Positions 8,456 to 15,587 of a DNA stretch of 64,000 bases are shown here, in pieces (within the stretch, counting starts at the first letter, position 1; the number at the start of each line of letters is the position of its first letter). Origin of the DNA: Avipropionibacterium sp050157065 (GTDB taxonomy: Bacteria; Actinomycetota; Actinomycetes; Propionibacteriales; Propionibacteriaceae); assembly GCA_050157065.1 (NCBI GenBank), contig CP189573.1, one strand, 5' to 3'. Made by a program: the position numbers and the translations under genes. The notes under the pieces were generated by a model, which worked only from the letters and a program-made list of their open reading frames with translations, searched no databases and had not been told where the DNA came from.

Positions 8456-8812
8456 ATGCCGATCGTGGTGATGATCGAGGACTTCGTCCGGCTGGTGGGG
8501 CAACTCCCCGAGGTGCAACGTCGTGACACGTCCCACTGGTCCTCGTTCCGGGTCGGCGGGCACGTCTTCGGCTACCTGTGGGAACGCACCGAGACGGTCG
8601 GGCTGAAGCAGCCGCTGGCCGAGCAGTTGGCCCTGGTCGCCGAACGGCCGGACGTGTTCGAGGTGCAGTTCACCGCCGGACAGTTCGGCTGGGTGGTGGT
8701 GACGTTGGCCGGCATCGAGACCGACGAGCTGGCCGAACTGGTCTTCGAGGCCTGGCGCCTCACCGCTCCCGCCGAGCTGGTGACGGACCGCGGCGAGCTG
8801 CTCCCCAGCTGA
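8456..8812 (+). CDS. MmcQ/YjbR-family protein
   Basis: Small single-domain protein of the MmcQ/YjbR (double-wing DNA-binding-like) family; no specific role is established. The family layout is visible: a short helix ending in LPEV, a W-x-SFRVGGHVFGYL strand pair, and FTAGQFGWVVVTL followed by DELAELVFEAWRLTAP near the C-terminus. I use ATG 8456 (118 aa) because homology begins at the IEDFVRLVGQLPEV helix. The frame stays open upstream to GTG 8369, and ATG 8471 is also possible. It is preceded by 146 bases without a recognisable gene. Confidence 0.65.
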   Translation: MPIVVMIEDFVRLVGQLPEVQRRDTSHWSSFRVGGHVFGYLWERTETVGLKQPLAEQLALVAERPDVFEVQFTAGQFGWVVVTLAGIETDELAELVFEAWRLTAPAELVTDRGELLPS

Positions 8813-8867
8813 CTCGCACGGCGCCGGGCCGGGTCGACCGCCCGTGGCGCCGACGGGCCACATCCGG

Positions 8868-8873
8868 TAGTCT
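8868..8873 (+). promoter_or_regulatory. Putative -10 box upstream of the methyltransferase gene
   Basis: TAGTCT fits the actinobacterial TANNNT -10 pattern and lies about 125 bases before ATG 8999 in a 186-base gene-free gap. No convincing -35 is visible. Confidence 0.3.
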
Positions 8874-8998
8874 CGCGGAGCGCACCTGGGGTGCCACCCG
8901 TCCGCGGAAAGGGCCGAGCCCACCCGATCTCCCACCTGTGAAGACCACACGGTCTCTCTTGCCGAACGGCGGACGTCGGCATTCCGGAGGGAACCGTC

Positions 8999-10240
8999 AT
9001 GACTGAACACGTGAATCTGGAGCAGGCCCGCAAGCGAAGCGTGAATCTTGAGCAGGCCCGCAAGCGGGCGAGGGAACTCCTCTCCGAACTCCGCCGGGGC
9101 GACCCGACCACGAAGCTCACCACCGCGCAGCACCAGGTCGCACGTGACCTCGGCTTCGCCAACTGGCCGGTCCTCGTCCGCGCCGCCGAATCCTTCGTCC
9201 CCGCCACCCCTGAGACGATCGACTGGCGACGCATCACACGGGTGTCGACGGTCTGCTTCCGGCTCGATCCCGAGCTCGCCGCCGGTGCCCTGGTCGCGCT
9301 GTACCGCCACGACGGCCGCTGGGTGATCCCCAGTGATCAACGACTGCCCGGCGAGGACGTCTGGGACGACAGTGTGCTTCGGATTCCGCTGGCCCGCATG
9401 GGATTCCGGCGACAGGGCACCCATCTGCTGGCGATCGACCCCGAGCGGCGTCACGCCGTGTTCTGGATCGACGGCGACCCCTACAGGGGGTCCCGACCAC
9501 ACCGGTCCGACGCCGAGTGGTGGACCGGGTCGCCGGACGAGGCCGTCGCGTTGCTCACCGACCAGGGCGACGGTGCGCTGGCCCGGCTGGTGGCGCTGGC
9601 CGACGAGTCGCGGCGCACGATGTCGTACGACCAACTCGTCGCCGACACCCGGCGCACCCTGGTCGGCGCTTACCTGCGAGCCGCCACACCGCAGGGTGGA
9701 TCCGGCTTCGGCGGCTCCGCCGACGACTGGCGCGACGCCCGGGGCGTCCTGGTCGACGCGGTCGACACCCGCCGGCCGGTGAGCAGCTTCCTGGACCTCG
9801 CCTGCGCCAACGGACACCTGGCGGCGTCCATGGTCGACTGGGCCGCCGAGCGCGGGGTGGCGCTGACACCGTACGGCGTCGACATCGCCCCCGAACTGGT
9901 CGAGCGGGCCCGGACCCTCCACCCGCAGTGGGCCGAGCACTTCTGGGCCGGCGATGCCGTGGTGTGGCGGCACCCCGACGGAGTCCGGTTCGACCTGGTG
10001 CACATGTTGCTCGACGTGGTGCCGATGGACCGGTGGGCCCAACTCGTTGATCATCTGCTGGCCGCGGTGGTCGCGCCCGGTGGCCGGTTGTTGTTGAGCC
10101 AGTACGGTCCGGTGCGGCCGGCGATGGCGCCGGATGCCGTCGTGACACGCCTCGGTCGGCAGGTCGCCGGGCGGTGCCGGCCACCGCAGCGCAAGGATCG
10201 GCCCGCCGAGGCGCCCAGCGTCTGGTTGGTCAACGAGTGA
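8999..10240 (+). CDS. SAM-dependent methyltransferase with ankyrin-protein-type N-terminus
   Basis: Three regions can be seen in 413 aa. Residues 5-62 (ARELLSELRRGD, then TTAQHQVARDLGFANWPVLVRA) match the helical leader commonly found before ankyrin repeats. Residues 75-225 form a mixed domain of uncertain type, perhaps a degenerate Nudix fold, with no intact Nudix box. Residues 255-410 look like a class I methyltransferase: FLDLACANGHLAASM resembles motif I, a DIAPE acidic loop follows, and VVAPGGRLLLSQYG closes the domain. A direct duplication near the N-terminus (VNLEQARKR twice) comes from a 30-bp tandem repeat at 9011-9070. ATG 8999 is preceded by GGAGGG. The substrate is unknown. Confidence 0.6.
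   Translation: MTEHVNLEQARKRSVNLEQARKRARELLSELRRGDPTTKLTTAQHQVARDLGFANWPVLVRAAESFVPATPETIDWRRITRVSTVCFRLDPELAAGALVALYRHDGRWVIPSDQRLPGEDVWDDSVLRIPLARMGFRRQGTHLLAIDPERRHAVFWIDGDPYRGSRPHRSDAEWWTGSPDEAVALLTDQGDGALARLVALADESRRTMSYDQLVADTRRTLVGAYLRAATPQGGSGFGGSADDWRDARGVLVDAVDTRRPVSSFLDLACANGHLAASMVDWAAERGVALTPYGVDIAPELVERARTLHPQWAEHFWAGDAVVWRHPDGVRFDLVHMLLDVVPMDRWAQLVDHLLAAVVAPGGRLLLSQYGPVRPAMAPDAVVTRLGRQVAGRCRPPQRKDRPAEAPSVWLVNE
9011..9070 (+). repeat. 30-bp in-frame tandem duplication
   Basis: Two adjacent 30-bp copies, each starting GTGAATCT and encoding VNLEQARKR plus one residue. They differ at only a few bases and add ten residues near the N-terminus of the methyltransferase. This looks like slipped-strand duplication. 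Confidence 0.75.
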
Positions 10241-10243
10241 CGG

Positions 10244-10891
10244 TCAGGGGCGACGGGTGAGAGCGGCCAGCACGACCCGTTCGGAGTCGACCAGGTAGCG
10301 CTCGAGGGCCGTCGCGGCCGCGGCGGGGCCCTGTTCGACGAGTGTGTCCAGCAGGGCCCGGTTGCGGCCCACGAAGGGATGGTGCAGGCCCTCGCTGTCG
10401 TCGATCTCGAGGAAGGCCAGCCGGAGTTCGGCCAGCACGTTGCCGAAGCTGCGCATCAGCCGGGGACTGTCCGACAGCGCGACGAGCGACTCGTGGAAGG
10501 CCATGTTGGCCGTGCCGACGACCCGCCAGTCGTCGGCCGCCGCGGCCGCCTCGCCCTGCTCGATCGCGGCCTGCATCGCCGCCACGCGGGGGTGCCGGGG
10601 CGCGGCGTGGCCCAGGACGTGGCACTCCAGGGCGCGGCGGGCGCGGTAGATGTCGACCACGTCGGCGACCGTGGGGGAGACCACCGAGACCCCACGGTGG
10701 GCGACGTGTTCGACCAACCCCTGGGCCTGCAGCAGCCGGAACGCCTCCCGCACGGTGTTGCGGGAAACGTCGAGGTGGGCCGTCATCGCGGCCTCGGAGA
10801 GCCGGCTGCCGGGGGCGAACTCGCCGTCGATGATGCGTCGTCGCAGGTCTTCGGCGATGGTCGTACGGGGCGTCGGTGCCGGGACAGTCAC
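10244..10891 (-). CDS. GntR-family regulator, FCD (FadR) subgroup
   Basis: A 215-aa repressor-type protein. The N-terminal winged helix (residues ~8-70; IAEDLRRRIIDGEFAPGSRLSE, VSRNTVREAFRLL, LVEHVAHRGVSVV) is followed by an all-helical FCD ligand domain (~75-205) with a His in FHESLV, one of the usual metal-site positions. Start GTG 10891 lies about 6 bases after a minus-strand -10 box (TATCCT, complement of 10898-10903), suggesting a leaderless mRNA. It is divergent from the transporter-oxoprolinase operon, with a palindrome in between, so it probably controls that operon in response to 5-oxoproline or a related acid (inference). Confidence 0.88.
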   Translation of the reverse strand: MTVPAPTPRTTIAEDLRRRIIDGEFAPGSRLSEAAMTAHLDVSRNTVREAFRLLQAQGLVEHVAHRGVSVVSPTVADVVDIYRARRALECHVLGHAAPRHPRVAAMQAAIEQGEAAAAADDWRVVGTANMAFHESLVALSDSPRLMRSFGNVLAELRLAFLEIDDSEGLHHPFVGRNRALLDTLVEQGPAAAATALERYLVDSERVVLAALTRRP

Positions 10892-10897
10892 CGGGCA

Positions 10898-10903
10898 AGG
10901 ATA
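10898..10903 (-). promoter_or_regulatory. -10 box of the GntR gene
   Basis: On the minus strand this reads TATCCT and ends 6 bases before the GTG start at 10891, as expected of a leaderless actinobacterial transcript. No clear -35 is seen. Confidence 0.4.
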
Positions 10904-10941
10904 GACCGATCATCGTCCGGTCGGTGAGCATCCGTATCCCA

Positions 10942-10954
10942 ATTGTTGAACAAT
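10942..10954. promoter_or_regulatory. GntR-type operator palindrome
   Basis: ATTGTTGAACAAT is a perfect inverted repeat (ATTGTT / AACAAT) around a single central base, an AT-rich island in GC-rich DNA. It resembles FCD-GntR operators (TTGTnnACAA type). It lies between the divergent GntR and transporter genes and overlaps the likely -35 of the rightward promoter, for which TACACT at 10972-10977 is a plausible -10. Binding by the adjacent GntR protein is inferred. Confidence 0.6.
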
Positions 10955-11051
10955 CGTCCGCGTTGGTGCCCTACACTGAGCCGGACGGACACGCCTGCCC
11001 CGAAGGGCTGCCGGCGACCCGGAACCGTCCACCACCGTCGATGGAGCAGAC

Positions 11052-12326
11052 ATGGCAGACAATGAGGGCAACGACACCACGACAGCCGAGTCGCCGTCGG
11101 TGGGGGAGGTGCTGAAGAAGAAGCGCGGGCCCGTGCTGGGGGCGATCTTCTTGATGGCGACGTCGGCGATCGGGCCGGGCTTCATCACCCAGACCGCCAC
11201 GTTCACCGCTCAACTCGGCGCCGCGTTCGCGTTCGCGATCCTGATCTCGATCATCGTCGACATCGCGGTCCAGCTGAACGTGTGGCGCATGATCACCGCC
11301 TCGGGCAAGCGGGCCGGTGAGCTGGCCAACAGTGCGATCCCGTTCTCCGGGCACGTGATCGCGGTGCTGATCGTGATCGGCGGCCTCGCCTTCAACATCG
11401 GCAACATCGCCGGTGGCGGGTTGGGCATGAATGCCTTGTTGGGCTTGGATCCCAAGATCGGTGGCCTGGTCACCGGCCTGTTGGCGATCGCGATCTTCCT
11501 GGTCAAGCGCGCCGGTCGGGTGGTCGACGTGGTCGTGATGCTGCTCGGCGTGGGCATGATCGTGATGACCGTGGTCGTCGCGTTCATCACCCAGCCGCCG
11601 GTCGGCGACGCGTTCCGGCAGACGGTCTGGCCCGACACGATCAACTTCGCCACCATCACCACGATCGTCGGCGGCACCGTCGGCGGCTACATCACCTACT
11701 CCGGTGCCCACCGCTACCTGGACGCCGGCAAGACCCGACCCGAGGACGTCGGCGGCGTGATGCGCGCCGCCACCAGCGGCATCCTGGTCACCGGCGTGAT
11801 GCGGTACGTGCTGTTCCTGGCGATCCTTGGCGTGGTCGCCTCAGGCGTCACCATCGACCTCACCAGCCAGGCCGCCAACCCGGCCGCACAGGCCTTCGGG
11901 TACGCCCTGGGCGATGCCGGAATGCGCATTTTCGGTGCGATCTTCTGGGCGGCGGCGATCAGCTCGGTGATCGGTGCGGCCTACACCTCGGCGACCTTCC
12001 TGTCCACGTTCAACTCCATGTTCCTGAAGGGGTGGCCACTGCAGATCGCGACCGTCGCGTTCATCGTGGTGTCCTTGATCATCTACCTGATCCTGACCAC
12101 GCCGCCGGCGGCGATCCTGGTGTTCGTGGGCGGGTTCAACGGTCTGATCCTGCCGATCGGCCTCACCGTGTTCATGTACATCGGCTGGTTCCGTCGCAAG
12201 CTGCTGGGCGATGCCCCGTACCCGATCTGGCTGTTGGTCGCGGGTAGTCTCGTGACACTGCTCACCTGGTACATGGGCGTCGTCTCGGTCGGGCCCATCT
12301 TCGCGTTCATCGGCATTGGAGGCTGA
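11052..12326 (+). CDS. NRAMP-related (YcsG-type) membrane transporter
   Basis: A 424-aa polytopic protein with about eleven hydrophobic segments and the NRAMP-like start AIGPGFITQTATFTAQLGA. The canonical metal-coordinating Asp-Pro-Gly-Asn of TM1 is replaced by GPGF and the TM6 Met-Pro-His element is not seen, so divalent metal transport is doubtful. Bacillus subtilis YcsG, encoded with the pxpA and pxpBC homologues ycsF and kipI-kipA, is the nearest context match. I infer import of 5-oxoproline or a similar small acid. GGAG at 11043 precedes ATG 11052. First gene of the operon, with pxpA 4 bases behind it. Confidence 0.8.
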   Translation: MADNEGNDTTTAESPSVGEVLKKKRGPVLGAIFLMATSAIGPGFITQTATFTAQLGAAFAFAILISIIVDIAVQLNVWRMITASGKRAGELANSAIPFSGHVIAVLIVIGGLAFNIGNIAGGGLGMNALLGLDPKIGGLVTGLLAIAIFLVKRAGRVVDVVVMLLGVGMIVMTVVVAFITQPPVGDAFRQTVWPDTINFATITTIVGGTVGGYITYSGAHRYLDAGKTRPEDVGGVMRAATSGILVTGVMRYVLFLAILGVVASGVTIDLTSQAANPAAQAFGYALGDAGMRIFGAIFWAAAISSVIGAAYTSATFLSTFNSMFLKGWPLQIATVAFIVVSLIIYLILTTPPAAILVFVGGFNGLILPIGLTVFMYIGWFRRKLLGDAPYPIWLLVAGSLVTLLTWYMGVVSVGPIFAFIGIGG

Positions 12327-12330
12327 TCGC

Positions 12331-13092
12331 ATGGCAACCATCGACCTCAACTCGGACCTGGGCGAGAACACCCCCGATCGCATCGTCAGCGACGATGCGG
12401 CGATGCTCGACATCGTGACCAGTGCCAACGTGTCGTGCGGGTTCCACGCCGGCAACCCGGAGGGCATCCGGACGACGCTGGCGGCCGCGGTCGAGCGGGG
12501 CGTGACGATCGGGGCGCACCCGGGCTACGACGACTACGAGAACTTCGGGCGCACCAAGGTCGACATTGATCCGGCCACCCTGCAGGCCCAGGTCGAGTAC
12601 CAACTGGGCGCACTGCTGGGGTTGACCGCCGCGGTCGGTGGCACGGTGTCGTACGTGAAGCCGCACGGTGCGCTGTACAACACGATCGCCCGCGACGAGA
12701 CCCAGGCGAAGGCGGTGGTGGCCGCCGTACGGGCCGTCGCTCCGAATCTGGTGTTCCTCGGGCTGTCGGGCGGTCTGGCGACCGAGCTGGCGGCGAGGTC
12801 CGGCCTCACCGCCGCGTCGGAGGCGTTCGCCGATCGCGCCTACCAACCCGACGGGCAATTGGTGTCGCGGACCGAGGAGGGCTCGGTGCTGCACGATCCC
12901 GAGCAGGTTGCGGCGCGGATGGTCCGGTTGGCCCAGGACGGTGTGGTGGAAGCGATCGACGGGTCCGAGGTGAAGGTCGACGCCCAGTCGATCTGCGTCC
13001 ACGGTGACTCCGACGGTGCGATCGCGATGGCGGCGCAGACACGTCGCGCCCTGGAGGCGGCGGGCATCACGATCAGCCCGTTCGCAGCCTGA
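12331..13092 (+). CDS. pxpA: 5-oxoprolinase subunit A (LamB/YcsF family)
   Basis: Subunit of the ATP-dependent prokaryotic 5-oxoprolinase PxpABC, which opens 5-oxo-L-proline to glutamate. Family signatures are clear: the start MATIDLNSDLGEN, ANVSCGFHAGNP, GAHPGYDD, VKPHGALYN and ICVHGDSDGA. At 253 aa the length is normal. ATG 12331 follows the transporter stop by 4 bases, with GGAGG at 12319-12323 as ribosome binding site. The conserved His and Asp residues of the family are all present, so it should be active. The PxpB and PxpC partners are fused in the gene at 13931. Confidence 0.93.
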   Translation: MATIDLNSDLGENTPDRIVSDDAAMLDIVTSANVSCGFHAGNPEGIRTTLAAAVERGVTIGAHPGYDDYENFGRTKVDIDPATLQAQVEYQLGALLGLTAAVGGTVSYVKPHGALYNTIARDETQAKAVVAAVRAVAPNLVFLGLSGGLATELAARSGLTAASEAFADRAYQPDGQLVSRTEEGSVLHDPEQVAARMVRLAQDGVVEAIDGSEVKVDAQSICVHGDSDGAIAMAAQTRRALEAAGITISPFAA

Positions 13093-13101
13093 GGACCGAC
13101 G

Positions 13102-13905
13102 ATGCGGACCACCGGACCCACCCCCGAACAGCTCGCGGCGGCACGGGCGGCGCGCGAGTCATACCGCTCCGGCGTCGTCGGCCCCACCAGCGGGGTCGCC
13201 CACGGGCTCACCCAGGCCAACCTGATCTCGGTGCCGGCCGACTGGGCGTTCGAGACCCTGCTGTTCGCGCAGCGCAATCCGGCGGCCTGTCCGGTGCTGG
13301 AGGTGTTGGAGGCCGGTAAGACCGAGTCGACGATGGCGCCCGGCAGTGACATCCGGACCGACATCCCGCAGTACCGGATCTGGCGGGACGGCGAGTTGGT
13401 CGACGAGCCGACCGACGCGATCGCGGCGTGGGAGGAGCAGCCCGACCTGGTGTCGTTCCTGATCGGGTGCAGCTTCACCTTCGAGTCCGGGCTGGTCGAT
13501 GCCGGCATCGAGATCAGGCACCAGACGCTGGGGCGCAACGTGTCGATGTATCGCACGAACGTCGAGTGCACCCCGGCCGGTCGGCTGCGGGGCAACCAGG
13601 TCGTCTCGATGCGGCCGATCGTGGCCGACCGGGTGGCCGATGCGGTACGGATCTCCGGCCGGATCCCGGCCGTGCACGGGGCGCCGGTCCACATCGGCGA
13701 CCCGGCCGGCCTCGGCATCGCCGACCTGTCCCGGCCTGACTTCGGTGATGCCCCGGACGTCCGTGACGGCGAGCTGCCGGTGTTCTGGGCCTGCGGGGTC
13801 ACCCCGCAGGCGGCGATCATGGCGTCCAAACCGCCGTTCGCAGTGACGCACGCCCCGGGCTCGATGTTCATCACCGATGTCCCCGATGCCGAGTTCATCC
13901 AGTGA
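13102..13905 (+). CDS. DUF1445/YcsI-family putative hydro-lyase
   Basis: A 267-aa protein of the DUF1445 family (B. subtilis YcsI), annotated as putative hydro-lyase and related to mammalian D-glutamate cyclase, which interconverts D-glutamate and 5-oxo-D-proline. Recognisable segments are ANLISVPADWAFETLLF, the central FLIGCSFTFESGL, VSMYRTNVEC and, near the end, FWACGVTPQAAIMASKPPFA. It lies 9 bases after pxpA and before fused pxpBC, the same order as in the Bacillus ycs-kip operon. A role in converting D-glutamate or oxoproline fits both family and context. Confidence 0.88.
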   Translation: MRTTGPTPEQLAAARAARESYRSGVVGPTSGVAHGLTQANLISVPADWAFETLLFAQRNPAACPVLEVLEAGKTESTMAPGSDIRTDIPQYRIWRDGELVDEPTDAIAAWEEQPDLVSFLIGCSFTFESGLVDAGIEIRHQTLGRNVSMYRTNVECTPAGRLRGNQVVSMRPIVADRVADAVRISGRIPAVHGAPVHIGDPAGLGIADLSRPDFGDAPDVRDGELPVFWACGVTPQAAIMASKPPFAVTHAPGSMFITDVPDAEFIQ

Positions 13906-13930
13906 CCGGATGCCCGACGGGGGAGCAGCG

Positions 13931-15568
13931 ATGAGCGCTTCGGACGTGACCCGGATCCTGGTGGCCTCGGACCGGGCGCTGCTGGTGGAGGCCGCTGACC
14001 TCGAGGCGACGATCCGGTTGTACGCCGCACTCGAGGCGGCCGCGTTGCCGGGGGTCACCGAGTTGATCCCCGCGGCGCAGACGATCTTGGTCCACCACGA
14101 CCCGCTGGTGGTGTCGGCACCGGAGCTGGCCGCCGCGATCAGGACGGTGCCGCCGGTGTCCGGTGAGGCCGCCACCGCCGGTGAGGTGGTGATCGAGGTC
14201 CACTACGACGGGGAGGACCTGGCCGATGTCGCCGAGCACCTCGGCGTCTCGACCGAGGAGGTCGTGGCCCGGCACACGGCCGCCCACTGGACCGTCGCGT
14301 TCACCGGATTCGCACCCGGTTTCGGCTACATCTCCTGTGACGACCCGTTCTTCGACGTCCCCCGGCGGTCGTCACCGCGGACCCGGGTGCCGGCCGGATC
14401 GGTGGCGTTGGCGGGGCTGTTCACCGGGGTGTACCCACGCTCCAGCCCCGGCGGCTGGCAGATCATCGGGCGGACCGACGAGCAGATGTGGGACCTCGAC
14501 CGCGATCCGCCGGCCCTGCTGACCCCCGGTGTCGCCGTCCGGTTCGTGGCGGCGGACCCTTCCGAACGCACGGGGGCCGTGAGTGAGGGCTCGGGGGACG
14601 TGGATCAACGCCCGTCGAGCTCGTCGAGACGCCCGGAACACGAACTCGAAGTCGTCCGCCCCGCCTTGCAGTTGCTCGTCCAGGACACCGGCCGACCGGG
14701 GTTCTCCGCACTCGGGGTGTCGGCGTCCGGGGTCGCCGATCGGGGTGCACTGCGGGCCGCGAACCGGGCGGTCGGCAACCTTCCCGGAACGGCTGCCCTG
14801 GAACTCCTCGGCGGCGGTGCCGTACTGTGTTTCCACGGTGACACGGTTGCCGCGTTGACGGGCGCGACCGCGGCCGCGACACTGACCGACCGGGACGGTG
14901 TGGCCCGCCAAGTTGATCATGGTGTGCCGTTCGCGGTGGCGGACGGCGACGAACTCCGGCTCGGCTCGGCAGCCGCGGGCCTTCGTACGGTGTTGGGGAT
15001 CCGCGGTGGCGTCGAAGGGCCGGCCGCGTTGGGAAGTCGGGCCACCGACACCCTCGCCGGCCTGGGCCCCGAGGCACTGCGGGCCGGGGATCGCGTACCG
15101 CTGGGTGACCCGCACACGGCACCGTACGCGGTCGACCCGCTGCCGGTCGTTGATCATGAACTCCCGGTGAGCAGCGAGGTCGTGGAGCTCGACGTCGTCC
15201 TCGGCCCTCGTTCCGACTGGTTCACCCCCGAAGCCCTGCAGGTGTTGGAATCCCAGGACTGGCTGGTCACCCCACGGTCGGACCGGGTCGGCATCCGGCT
15301 GCAGGGCGAGGTGCCGTTGTCGCGGGCCATCGACGGCGAGCTGCCGAGCGAGGGGGCGGTCACCGGGGCGATCCAGGTGCCGGCCGACGGTCAGCCCGTG
15401 CTGTTCCTGGCCGACCACCCGCTGACGGGCGGCTACCCGATCATCGGGGCGGTCGTCGATGATCACCTCGACCGGGCCGGGCAGCTGCCGCCGGGTGCGA
15501 AGGTGCGGTTCCGTGTACGTCCCAGTCCCATCGCCATGACGGCGGACACGTCCCCCACCGATGTGTGA
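13931..15568 (+). CDS. pxpBC: 5-oxoprolinase subunits B and C fused (KipI-KipA type)
   Basis: A 545-aa fusion. Residues 1-220 are PxpB/KipI (AHS1 domain: AHWTVAFTGFAPGFGY, then RRSSPRTRVPAGSVALAG and YPRSSPGGWQIIG). After a Ser/Arg/Glu-rich linker, residues 250-535 are PxpC/KipA (AHS2 domain: VQDTGRPGFSALGVSASGVAD, ELLGGG, GPRSDWF, SRAIDGELPSEGAVTGAIQVPADGQPV in part). These domains also occur in urea carboxylase. GGGGGAG lies just upstream of ATG 13931. With PxpA it should form the complete ATP-dependent oxoprolinase. The following biotin carboxylase gene suggests a carboxylation-linked version. Confidence 0.92.
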   Translation: MSASDVTRILVASDRALLVEAADLEATIRLYAALEAAALPGVTELIPAAQTILVHHDPLVVSAPELAAAIRTVPPVSGEAATAGEVVIEVHYDGEDLADVAEHLGVSTEEVVARHTAAHWTVAFTGFAPGFGYISCDDPFFDVPRRSSPRTRVPAGSVALAGLFTGVYPRSSPGGWQIIGRTDEQMWDLDRDPPALLTPGVAVRFVAADPSERTGAVSEGSGDVDQRPSSSSRRPEHELEVVRPALQLLVQDTGRPGFSALGVSASGVADRGALRAANRAVGNLPGTAALELLGGGAVLCFHGDTVAALTGATAAATLTDRDGVARQVDHGVPFAVADGDELRLGSAAAGLRTVLGIRGGVEGPAALGSRATDTLAGLGPEALRAGDRVPLGDPHTAPYAVDPLPVVDHELPVSSEVVELDVVLGPRSDWFTPEALQVLESQDWLVTPRSDRVGIRLQGEVPLSRAIDGELPSEGAVTGAIQVPADGQPVLFLADHPLTGGYPIIGAVVDDHLDRAGQLPPGAKVRFRVRPSPIAMTADTSPTDV

Positions 15569-15587
15569 GAGCAGAGAGGCCGTCCAG

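Noticed and set aside
14905..15160. Recurrent TTGATCAT words in coding DNA (also near 10047, 16745 and 20454)
   Set aside because: They encode ordinary Val-Asp-His or Leu-Ile-Ile segments. I could not show over-representation without a genome-wide count against a Markov background.
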